From contig DJMK01000182.1 in NCBI GenBank assembly GCA_002436485.1, forward strand, positions 1,311-7,730: a stretch of 6,420 bases of DNA. Reading direction: 5' to 3'. Shown here one piece after another: positions 1 through 6,420 of this stretch (position 1 is the stretch's first letter; each line of letters begins with the position of its first letter). The notes beneath the pieces were generated by a model that had not been told where the DNA came from, did no database searches, and saw nothing but the letters and a program-made list of their open reading frames with translations. A program made the position numbers and the translations under genes. This stretch comes from Proteobacteria bacterium UBA6492 (GTDB taxonomy: Bacteria; Pseudomonadota; Gammaproteobacteria; UBA6429; Thiohalophilaceae).

Positions 1-755
1 CCTTTTTTTAGCAGGTACATCGAATACACAAAGAGTCCAACGACGAAAGCGATAATAATTAACAGGGCTGTTGCAACATTGATGTCACTGACACCTAGCA
101 TGCCATAACGCATAGCATTGATCATATAAAGTATCGGATTGATGTAAGAAATAGACTGCCAAATACCCGGCAACATTTCTACTGAATAGAATATACCGCC
201 CAGGTAAGTGAGCGGCGTCAATACGAAGGTTGGAATAATCGAAATATCATCAAAGGTTTTGGCATAGATTGCATTGATAAAACCACCCAGCGCAAACAGG
301 ATCGATGTCAGTACAACGACGAGGATAACAATACCCGGATTCTCGAACTTCAAATCGGTAAAAAAGGTGGCCACCAAAGTAACGCTCACGCCCACAACCA
401 GTCCACGCATTAAACCACCGCCGACGAAACCAAGCAGTATGAGGTAGTTTGGCATCGGTGAAACCAGCATTTCTTCGATATGCCGTTGAAACTTTGCGCT
501 GAAAAAAGATGAAACAACATTAGCGTACGAATTATTTATGATTGCCATCAGTATGATGCCAGGCACGATGTAGTCGACATAGTTAAACCCGTGTATCGGT
601 GCCAGTTGTGAGCCGATCAGGTTACCAAAGATGACAAAATACAATCCCATGGTGATAGCGGCTGGTAATACGGTCTGTACCCAGATACGCAAAAAGCGCA
701 TCATTTCCTTGAGAACAATGGTTCGAAAAGCAATAAACTGCTGCTCAAACGTCAT
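1..755 (-). CDS. yadH: ABC-2 type transporter permease, YadH-like (3' end cut by the window)
   Basis: This is the membrane subunit of a two-gene ABC exporter, acting in the inner membrane with the ATPase encoded just upstream; the substrate is not known. The frame is open from ATG at 755-753 to base 1, giving 251 codons plus two bases. The protein begins MTFEQQFIAFRTIVLKEMMR and reaches YSMYLLKK at the edge. About six hydrophobic segments can be seen, at roughly residues 24-46, 61-80, 104-131, 140-164, 172-192 and 227-248. Conserved ABC-2 stretches include NSYANVVSSFFSAKFQRHIEE (residues 75-95) and FVLTPLTYLGGIFYS (177-191), which closely match E. coli YadH (256 aa) as I remember it, so only about 4-8 C-terminal residues should be missing. 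The start overlaps the ATPase stop as ATGA (755-752), and a good ribosome-binding site precedes it. The family call is secure; the gene symbol is by similarity. Confidence 0.93.
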   Translation of the reverse strand, partial: MTFEQQFIAFRTIVLKEMMRFLRIWVQTVLPAAITMGLYFVIFGNLIGSQLAPIHGFNYVDYIVPGIILMAIINNSYANVVSSFFSAKFQRHIEEMLVSPMPNYLILLGFVGGGLMRGLVVGVSVTLVATFFTDLKFENPGIVILVVVLTSILFALGGFINAIYAKTFDDISIIPTFVLTPLTYLGGIFYSVEMLPGIWQSISYINPILYMINAMRYGMLGVSDINVATALLIIIAFVVGLFVYSMYLLKK

Positions 756-1672
756 AATTCACCTTCGGCAACCAGTTTCATAAATAATTCTTCCAGTCGG
801 TTGGACTTGTTGCGCATACTGATAACGTCAATACCATGTCGTTCCAGCTGGTTAAACACCTGGGTCAGGCTTTGCTCTTTGCTGACCGTGACTTGCAGTG
901 TTGTTTCATCGAGCAAATCAACCGGATAACCACCCAGATCTGGCAAAACAGTAACAGGCGAACGCAGGTCCAGTTCAAATGTCTCGACATGCAATTTGCG
1001 TAATAATGCTTTCATCTCGGTACTTTCAACCGTAATACCTTTATTGATGATCGCAATATGCTTGCACAGGTTTTCAGCTTCTTCCAGGTAGTGGGTCGTA
1101 AGAATGATTGTCGTTCCCTGCTGATTGATTTGTTTCAGAAAGGACCACATCGAGCGACGTATCTCGATATCAACGCCCGCCGTCGGTTCGTCGAGTATCA
1201 GCAATTTTGGTTCATGTACCAGGGCGCGGGCAATCATCAGGCGGCGCTTCATACCACCGGATAATTCGCGTGCAATATCACGACGGCGCCCCCACAGATC
1301 AAGTTGCTTCAAGTATTTTTCAGCACGCGTTTGCGCAGTCTTGCGATCAATTCCGTAATAACCCGCCTGGTTTACGACGATTTCGATAACGGGCTCAAAC
1401 TGGTTAAAGTTGAATTCCTGCGGTACAAGCCCGATATGGCTTTTTGCTGCATCCAGTTCTGTTTCAATATCATGACCAAACACGGACACATGACCGGATG
1501 TTTTTCTGACAAGCGAACAAACAATACCGATGGTGGTAGATTTACCGGCACCATTAGGACCAAGTAATGCAAAAAAATCACCTTGTTCTACTTCAAGATC
1601 AACCCCTTTTAAAGCTTGCAGACCACCAGGGAAAGTCTTGTGTAATTGTTTAATTTTTAACGCAATACTCAT
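752..1672 (-). CDS. yadG: ABC transporter ATP-binding protein, YadG-like
   Basis: This cytoplasmic ATPase subunit powers an ABC-2 exporter together with the overlapping permease gene; the transported substrate is unknown. The protein has 306 residues, close to the E. coli YadG length of about 308. All nucleotide-binding motifs are intact: Walker A GPNGAGKST at 38-46, Q-loop Gln85 in VPQEFNFN, signature LSGGMKRR at 137-144, Walker B LLILDEPTAGVD at 157-168 with catalytic Glu162, and H-loop His194 in LTTHYLEEAE. Residues from about 215 onward form the accessory C-terminal region common in this family. Long stretches such as NQAGYYG, KYLKQLDLWG and NRLEELF match YadG from memory. ATG 1672 is the first possible start because an in-frame TAG lies at 1681-1679; no strong Shine-Dalgarno precedes it. 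The stop (754-752) overlaps the permease ATG, so the two are probably translationally coupled. A DrrA-type drug exporter is the nearest alternative family. Confidence 0.95.
   Translation of the reverse strand: MSIALKIKQLHKTFPGGLQALKGVDLEVEQGDFFALLGPNGAGKSTTIGIVCSLVRKTSGHVSVFGHDIETELDAAKSHIGLVPQEFNFNQFEPVIEIVVNQAGYYGIDRKTAQTRAEKYLKQLDLWGRRRDIARELSGGMKRRLMIARALVHEPKLLILDEPTAGVDIEIRRSMWSFLKQINQQGTTIILTTHYLEEAENLCKHIAIINKGITVESTEMKALLRKLHVETFELDLRSPVTVLPDLGGYPVDLLDETTLQVTVSKEQSLTQVFNQLERHGIDVISMRNKSNRLEELFMKLVAEGEL
759..765 (-). promoter_or_regulatory. Ribosome-binding site for the YadH-like permease
   Basis: On the minus strand AAGGTGA lies three bases before the permease ATG (755), inside the last codons of the ATPase gene. 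It is a good match to the anti-Shine-Dalgarno sequence and supports ATG 755 as the start. It also explains how the downstream gene of the 4-base overlapping pair is translated. Confidence 0.7.
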
Positions 1673-1680
1673 GTTGAACT

Positions 1681-1690
1681 ATCGTACGAT
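1681..1690. repeat. Perfect 10-bp palindrome ATCGTACGAT upstream of the ABC ATPase gene
   Basis: ATCGTACGAT reads the same on both strands and sits eight bases before the ATPase start codon. The symmetry does not extend beyond ten bases. The position would suit a repressor site or a feature of the mRNA leader, but a 10-bp palindrome can arise by chance and I do not recognise it as a known operator. Confidence 0.35.
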
Positions 1691-1773
1691 TGCTTTTGAG
1701 AGGCAAGTAGAATATATGCTTTATGACAAATATAAAACTGGCACGAAGTAAAGGGTAATGATAACAGGATAAT

Positions 1774-1797
1774 CACTGCGTATTCGCAACAGCAGTG
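1774..1797. repeat. Small inverted repeat (hairpin) downstream of the HD-GYP gene
   Basis: CACTGC (1774-1779) pairs with GCAGTG (1792-1797) around a 12-base loop. A competing stem, TGCG (1777-1780) with CGCA (1785-1788), shares bases with it. It lies 19 bases beyond the HD-GYP stop on the minus strand, where a terminator would be expected. No T-run follows, so an intrinsic terminator is doubtful. Processing or 3'-end stabilisation is possible, as is chance. Confidence 0.3.
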
Positions 1798-1815
1798 TAA
1801 TCATGATGATGTGAA

Positions 1816-3084
1816 TCAGGCTGGCGCCAGGGACTCCTGCTCCAGGACTTCTCTGACCCTGATACCAACTTCCGCAGGTTCCACAATCTTGTTGATTTCA
1901 AGCCGCTCATTTTCATTATCCCATGACTGGGTTGAAAGGTTCAGAATACGGCGTATATCGCACATTTCATGATGTTCATCCATGACAAGCAATACAATCG
2001 GACGCAAGCGTGTCTTGGGTGTCGTCGAGATCACAATACCGATCCGGTGATTATTGAGTTCAACAATGCTGCCTATCGGATACACACCCATGCAGCTCAT
2101 AAATTCCTCAACCAGTTTTTTATCAAACTGTGCCTCGGCCCACTTGTAAATATTTTGCAGCGCCTTGTAGGGAGAAATGCCATCATGGTAACAACGATCA
2201 CTGGTGATAGCATCATAGACATCCACGATTGAAACCACCTTGGTAAGAAAGTTGATACTCTCGGAATCGAGCCGGTCCGGATAACCAGTACCACTAATTC
2301 GTTCATGATGGTGATGCACGATCTCCAGGGCATCCGGGTGAATATACTTGTCATCCTTGAGAATACTGAAACCTTCACTCGGGTGTTTCTTCATGACTTC
2401 GAATTCACCTGGCGTAAGCCGGCCCGGTTTGTCCAGAATCTCGCTGGGAATACGTAGCTTGCCGATATCATGCAACAGGGCACCTAGTCCGAGGATCTCC
2501 AGCGTCTCACGCTCCAATTTCAGATGGCGCCCAAAGGTCAGCGCCAGGATGCAAACGTTAACACTGTGCGTCATGGTGTATTCATGCCGTTGTTTCAGGT
2601 AGGTCAGCCACATCATTGCATGCGGGTTGACCATGATGTTATCAGCCATATCACTGACCAGTGTTTGCGCTCCCTGCACATCAATACTCTCACCCCCGTC
2701 ACGCACGAAACTCTGCATTTCAGAAACAAAACTGCGGGCCCGCGTGTGGATCCTGCGGGCGAGTTGCAGGTGTTCACGGTAATCGATGATATTGTCGGTA
2801 ACATCCCCGCCATTGGACCTGGGCTTGGCGGTGAAGACGCTTTTATTGGAGGTTGTGTGCTTTGAGCCGAGCGTCAGCAATTTGCTGCGGACAGACGACT
2901 CAGACCTTTCAGGATCGACATAAACGTATTCGCAAAGGTCCTGTAACTGCTGAATGATGGTCTCGTCATCCAGCGGAAACCCCTGGAACAGGAAAGGGGA
3001 TTCCAGCCAGGGACGGTCCAGCTCGCACACGTACATACCCGTGGCGAGGTTTGCTACATTCATCTTAACTTTTGACTCAGCCAT
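1816..3084 (-). CDS. HD-GYP domain protein with N-terminal DUF3391, probable cyclic-di-GMP phosphodiesterase
   Basis: The HD-GYP family hydrolyses cyclic di-GMP to pGpG or GMP, lowering a second messenger that favours biofilm and represses motility; this protein is probably cytoplasmic, with no signal peptide or membrane segment seen. It has 422 residues. Residues about 5-130 fit the DUF3391 region that often precedes HD-GYP domains. The HD-GYP core spans roughly 150-330 and carries His173 (THSVNV), HDIGK at 205-209, His234 (KKHPSEG), the His run 257-260, the GYP motif in ERISGTGYP (261-269), and Asp288 in IVDVYDAITSDR. These are the metal ligands and signature of active members, so nothing suggests degeneration. 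A tail of about 90 residues (330-422) looks like a small beta-rich domain. ATG 3084 is the first start after an in-frame TGA at 3102-3100; the ribosome site is weak, and Met8 is the only near alternative. Phosphodiesterase activity is inferred from the family. Confidence 0.93.
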   Translation of the reverse strand: MAESKVKMNVANLATGMYVCELDRPWLESPFLFQGFPLDDETIIQQLQDLCEYVYVDPERSESSVRSKLLTLGSKHTTSNKSVFTAKPRSNGGDVTDNIIDYREHLQLARRIHTRARSFVSEMQSFVRDGGESIDVQGAQTLVSDMADNIMVNPHAMMWLTYLKQRHEYTMTHSVNVCILALTFGRHLKLERETLEILGLGALLHDIGKLRIPSEILDKPGRLTPGEFEVMKKHPSEGFSILKDDKYIHPDALEIVHHHHERISGTGYPDRLDSESINFLTKVVSIVDVYDAITSDRCYHDGISPYKALQNIYKWAEAQFDKKLVEEFMSCMGVYPIGSIVELNNHRIGIVISTTPKTRLRPIVLLVMDEHHEMCDIRRILNLSTQSWDNENERLEINKIVEPAEVGIRVREVLEQESLAPA

Positions 3085-3146
3085 ACACTCAAATTTTAGT
3101 CAAAATCACACCAATATAAACCTTATTTTACTAAGGTTTTGGGCGA
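3085..3146. other. Short intergenic region between purL and the HD-GYP gene
   Basis: This 62-bp gap holds an AT-rich hairpin directly after the purL stop and very little else. It must also contain any dedicated promoter of the HD-GYP gene. The best minus-strand candidate is TTTATA, 16 bases, TAAAAT, but its start point would fall almost at the ATG, so it is not convincing. Read-through from purL remains possible. Confidence 0.35.
3118..3139 (-). terminator. Candidate weak intrinsic terminator after purL
   Basis: On the minus strand AAACCTTA pairs perfectly with TAAGGTTT around the six-base loop GTAAAA, starting seven bases after the purL stop. The second arm and the bases after it form a T-rich stretch (TTTATATT). 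The stem has only two GC pairs, so it is a weak terminator at best. The same repeat would form on the plus strand, but no plus-strand gene ends here. Confidence 0.4.
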
Positions 3147-6100
3147 TTAGCCCAGCCAGTGCCTCGCGTTCTGGAACAGGCGAAGCCATGGCCCATGTTC
3201 GCCCCACTCATCCGGGTGCCAACTGTACTGGACTGTTCGGAAAACCCGCTCCGGGTGCGGCATCATTATAGTAAAGCGCCCATCGCCCGTCGTCAGCCCC
3301 GTCACGCCAGACGGTGACCCATTCGGGTTAAACGGGTAGTTCTCGGTAGACCGGCCGGAATGGTCCACGTAGCGCAGGCTGACCACACCGGCCTGCTCGG
3401 CCGCCAGCTTTGCCTGCTCGGAGCTAAATCGGGCATGTCCCTCGCCATGCGCCACCACGATTGGAATTGTTGAGCCCACCATGCCGGACAATAAAATTGA
3501 TGGTGAATCAAGGACTTCGGTCAAGACAAAGCGCGCCTCGAATTGCTCGGAGAGATTACGCACGAACCGTGGCCAGTGGCTTGCACCGGGGATCAGGTCT
3601 TTCAAATGCGACATCATCTGGCAACCGTTGCACACACCCAGCCCAAAGGTGTCGGTGCGTGTAAAAAAGGCCTCGAATTCGTCCCGCGCCTGGCTATTAA
3701 AGAGAATGGACCTGGCCCAACCCCCACCGGCACCGAGCACATCGCCATAGGAAAATCCCCCGCAGGCTACCAGCCCCTTGAACTGCGAGAGCGAGGTACG
3801 TCCACTGATAACATCGCTCATGTGCACGTCGATACATTCAAATCCGGCGCGATCAAAAGCGGCCGCCATCTCAACATGGCCATTTACGCCCTGCTCGCGC
3901 AGGATGGCCATACGTGGATTAGCGCCCTTTCCGATAAACGGGGCGCTGATATCCTCATCTGGGTCAAAACTCAGGCTCACTGATAAACCGGGATCAGTGG
4001 CATCTAGCAAACTGTCGTACTCCTGTTTTGCACAGTCCGCATTGTCGCGTAAGGCCTGCATCTGATAGGTGGTGGTCCACCAGCTGCGTTGCAGGTCAAC
4101 ACGCGACGCCTCGTAAACAATCGACTTGGCGCGATAACAACGTATTGCATCCACCTCGTTGGTCATACCAATGAGGTGACTGTATTTCCCAAGGCCGACA
4201 TCATGCAGATACGCCAGCACATCATCGGTATCACGATGCCTTACCTGGATAACGGCACCCAGTTCCTCGTTGAACAGGGCAGCCAACATGTCATCGCCAA
4301 GATCGTCAATATGGATATCCACACCACAGTGCGCAGCAAAGGCCATCTCGCATAACGTCACGAAGACACCACCATCGGAGCGATCATGGTATGCCAGCAA
4401 CAAGCCTTTTTCGTTTAACAACTGAATGACATTGAAGAAGGATTTAAAACCGTGCACATCATCCAGGTCGGGTGGAACATGGCCAACCTGCTTAAAGACC
4501 TGTGCTAGCGACGAGCCACCCAATCGATTTTTCCCCTTGCCCAGGTCAATCAGAATGAGATCCGTATCGCCCTTATCGGTCGATAACTGCGGTGTCAGTG
4601 TTTTACGAATATCCTGCACCCTGGCAAAGGCTGAAATAATCAGGGATAGTGGCGCGGTTACCGCGTGTTCGCCTTGCGCATCCTGCCAGACTGTTTTCAT
4701 TGACATGGAGTCCTTGCCGACGGGGATGGTGATACCCAGCTCCGGGCATAGTTCCATGCCCACGGCCTTGACCGCTTCAAACAAGCCGGCATCTTCACCG
4801 GGATGACCAGCCGGTGCCATCCAGTTCGCGGACAGCACGATATCAGAGAGTTGCTGTATGTTGGCTGCCGCAATATTGGTCAGCGCTTCACCCACAGCCA
4901 TGCGCGCGGAAGCAGCGTGATGCAAAAGTGCAACGGGGGTGCGTTCACCCATGGCCATCGCTTCACCGCTATAGGTGGTAAAACCACTGGCAGTCACAGC
5001 TACGTCGGCGACCGGTACCTGCCAGGGACCCACCAGCTGATCACGGTTAACCAGGCCAGTAACACTACGATCACCGATGGTTATCAAAAACTGCTTGGCA
5101 GCAATGCCCGGTAATTGCAAAAGGCGTTGCACAGCATCCGCTAACTCAATGCCTGAAAGAACCAGCTCCGGTTTTTTAAATGGACGGTGTTTTACATCAC
5201 GCAACATCTTGGGCGGTTTACCCAGCAAGACATCAAGCGGCAAATCGATCGGTGTGTTATCAAAGTATCCATCCCCGACGACTAACTGTTTTTCCTCAGT
5301 TGCTTCACCGAGTACCGCATAAGGACAACGCTCGCGTTCACACATATCGATAAATGACTGCAGGTGCTCGGCTTTCACGGCCAGTACGTAGCGTTCCTGT
5401 GACTCGTTACACCATATCTCCATGGGTGACATACCCGGTTCATCATTTGGAATGGCACGCAATTCAAATCGTCCGCCACGGTCACTGTCATGTACCAGCT
5501 CCGGCATGGCATTGGACAGGCCGCCAGCCCCGACATCATGAATCCAGAGGATCGGGTTGTCCTCGCCTTTTTGCCAGCAACGATCGATGACTTCCTGTGC
5601 CCGGCGTTGCATCTCGGGGTTGCCACGTTGCACGGAAGCGAAATCGAGGTCTTCGTGGCTTTCACCGGTTGCCATGGAGGATGCCGCACCACCACCCAGG
5701 CCAATGAGCATGGCAGGACCACCAATTACGATTAGCTGGGCACCGACAGGTACATCCGTCATGTTGACGTGTTCACCACGTATGTTGCCAACGCCGCCGG
5801 CCAGCATGATCGGTTTGTGATATCCCCTGACTTCCTCACCTTCGGGCGAAGGTACTTTTTCCTCGAAGGTACGGAAATAACCACAGATATTGGGTCGACC
5901 AAATTCGTTATTGAACGCGGCCGCACCCAACGGGCCTTCGATCATGATATCCAGTGCAGACACAATACGATTCGGTTTGCCATGATCAGTTTCCCAGGGT
6001 TGCGGTAATTCCGGAAGCTGGAGATTGGAAACGGAAAAACCACATAAACCTGCCTTTGGTTTGGAACCGCGACCCGTCGCGCCTTCATCACGAATTTCAC

Positions 6101-6420
6101 CGCCCGAACCGGTTGCGGCACCAGGGAATGGTGCAATGGCAGTGGGATGGTTATGTGTTTCAACTTTCATCAGTATGTGTACAGGTTCTTCAACATACTG
6201 GTAGGCCCGAGAAGCATCAGTCGGCATGAAACGCTGTGCATTGAAGCCTTCCATCACAGCGGCATTATCACGATAGGCAGACAGAATACCCTGCGGCGAA
6301 CTGTTATAGGTATTGCGAATCATTTTAAACAGGGAATGATCCTGCTGTTTGCCATCGATGATCCAGTCCGCGTTGAATATCTTGTGCCGACAATGTTCGG
6401 AGTTGGCCTGCGCAAACATC
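3147..6420 (-). CDS. purL: Phosphoribosylformylglycinamidine (FGAM) synthase, single-chain type (N-terminus cut by the window)
   Basis: This cytoplasmic enzyme catalyses the fourth step of de novo purine synthesis: FGAR + glutamine + ATP to FGAM + glutamate + ADP + phosphate. The visible part is 1,090 residues from the internal motif MFAQANSEHCRHK to the C-terminus ARHWLG. Synthetase motifs include KVETHNHPTAI (85-95), GSGGEIRDEGATGRG (104-118), HDVGAGGLSNAMPEL (294-308), GDRSVTG (449-455), PVGKDSMSMKT (566-576) and YHDRSDGG (677-684). The glutaminase domain starts near 834, with nucleophile Cys930 (GVCNGCQMM) and the His1055/Glu1057 pair (MPHPERVF). All three sit 205 below the Salmonella PurL numbers I remember (Cys1135, His1260, Glu1262), so about 205 N-terminal residues, including the PurS-like domain, lie beyond base 6420. 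No frameshift is seen. One oddity is Gly899 in GAGGGW, where E. coli PurL has Glu as I recall. The Met at 6419 is internal, not the true start. Confidence 0.98.
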   Translation of the reverse strand, partial: MFAQANSEHCRHKIFNADWIIDGKQQDHSLFKMIRNTYNSSPQGILSAYRDNAAVMEGFNAQRFMPTDASRAYQYVEEPVHILMKVETHNHPTAIAPFPGAATGSGGEIRDEGATGRGSKPKAGLCGFSVSNLQLPELPQPWETDHGKPNRIVSALDIMIEGPLGAAAFNNEFGRPNICGYFRTFEEKVPSPEGEEVRGYHKPIMLAGGVGNIRGEHVNMTDVPVGAQLIVIGGPAMLIGLGGGAASSMATGESHEDLDFASVQRGNPEMQRRAQEVIDRCWQKGEDNPILWIHDVGAGGLSNAMPELVHDSDRGGRFELRAIPNDEPGMSPMEIWCNESQERYVLAVKAEHLQSFIDMCERERCPYAVLGEATEEKQLVVGDGYFDNTPIDLPLDVLLGKPPKMLRDVKHRPFKKPELVLSGIELADAVQRLLQLPGIAAKQFLITIGDRSVTGLVNRDQLVGPWQVPVADVAVTASGFTTYSGEAMAMGERTPVALLHHAASARMAVGEALTNIAAANIQQLSDIVLSANWMAPAGHPGEDAGLFEAVKAVGMELCPELGITIPVGKDSMSMKTVWQDAQGEHAVTAPLSLIISAFARVQDIRKTLTPQLSTDKGDTDLILIDLGKGKNRLGGSSLAQVFKQVGHVPPDLDDVHGFKSFFNVIQLLNEKGLLLAYHDRSDGGVFVTLCEMAFAAHCGVDIHIDDLGDDMLAALFNEELGAVIQVRHRDTDDVLAYLHDVGLGKYSHLIGMTNEVDAIRCYRAKSIVYEASRVDLQRSWWTTTYQMQALRDNADCAKQEYDSLLDATDPGLSVSLSFDPDEDISAPFIGKGANPRMAILREQGVNGHVEMAAAFDRAGFECIDVHMSDVISGRTSLSQFKGLVACGGFSYGDVLGAGGGWARSILFNSQARDEFEAFFTRTDTFGLGVCNGCQMMSHLKDLIPGASHWPRFVRNLSEQFEARFVLTEVLDSPSILLSGMVGSTIPIVVAHGEGHARFSSEQAKLAAEQAGVVSLRYVDHSGRSTENYPFNPNGSPSGVTGLTTGDGRFTIMMPHPERVFRTVQYSWHPDEWGEHGPWLRLFQNARHWLG

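Larger units (their letters stand above)
1673..1815. other. Intergenic region between the HD-GYP gene and the ABC transporter pair
   Basis: This 143-bp stretch separates two genes on the same strand. I see no gene in it. Reading on the minus strand it holds a small hairpin just after the HD-GYP stop, then an AT-rich part (about 1700-1740) that is the likeliest place for a promoter of the transporter pair, then a 10-bp palindrome close to the ATPase start. No consensus sigma-70 promoter stands out: the best pair I can propose on the minus strand is TTTATA, 16 bases, TATTCT, which is weak. The gap suggests that the transporter genes have their own promoter. Confidence 0.4.

Noticed and set aside
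1741..1815. Strong rho-independent terminator after the HD-GYP gene
   Set aside because: The only stem is six base pairs with a 12-base loop, and no T-run follows on the minus strand.
2524..2865. Plus-strand open frame of 113 codons inside the HD-GYP gene
   Set aside because: Antisense to the HD-GYP coding region, with no recognisable domain.
3543..3983. Plus-strand open frame of 146 codons inside purL
   Set aside because: It lies antisense to the highly conserved glutaminase domain of PurL, its product resembles no protein I know, and long antisense frames are expected in such coding DNA.
4426..4806. Plus-strand open frame of 126 codons inside purL
   Set aside because: Antisense shadow of the conserved synthetase region, with a Ser/Cys/Pro-rich composition typical of non-coding frames.
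5375..5725. Minus-strand open frame of 116 codons in another frame of purL
   Set aside because: It overlaps the clearly real PurL frame fully and encodes a Cys/Trp/Arg-rich peptide with no family resemblance.
3147..6419. PurL starting at the Met at 6419 as a complete short protein
   Set aside because: MFAQANSEHCRHK is an internal motif of large PurL proteins, and catalytic residues are offset by a constant 205, so the gene simply continues past the window edge.
1..6420. CRISPR array, tRNA or rRNA gene, insertion sequence or phage element
   Set aside because: No regularly spaced repeats, cloverleaf signatures, transposase or integrase motifs, or terminal repeats were seen; almost all of the window is accounted for by four conserved genes.

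Overview
This window looks like ordinary chromosomal DNA from a proteobacterium, most likely a gammaproteobacterium. The evidence is a single-chain, roughly 1,300-residue-class PurL and a YadG/YadH pair, both closely resembling the enterobacterial proteins from memory, and an HD-GYP protein with an N-terminal DUF3391 domain. I cannot name a genus. Sampled 60-base lines range from about 37% GC (permease) to about 62% GC (end of purL). No mobile element, CRISPR array, tRNA or rRNA was seen.

All four genes lie on the minus strand, so transcription runs from high to low coordinates. From the right edge: (i) purL, FGAM synthase, missing about 205 N-terminal residues beyond the window and ending at 3147; (ii) a 62-bp gap with an AT-rich hairpin that may be a weak terminator; (iii) a complete DUF3391 + HD-GYP gene, a probable cyclic-di-GMP phosphodiesterase (1816-3084); (iv) a 143-bp gap with a small hairpin, an AT-rich stretch and a 10-bp palindrome; (v) an ABC transporter ATPase of the YadG type (752-1672); and (vi) its membrane partner of the YadH type, overlapping by 4 bases (ATGA) and cut by the left edge a few residues before its end.

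Functionally there are three independent units: de novo purine synthesis (purL), second-messenger turnover (HD-GYP) and a two-gene ABC-2 exporter of unknown substrate. Only the ATPase-permease pair shows clear coupling. Co-transcription of purL with the HD-GYP gene is possible but unproven. I found no convincing sign of a previously undescribed system. The findings are small points about intergenic structure, one unusual residue in PurL, and genes of unassigned substrate or input.
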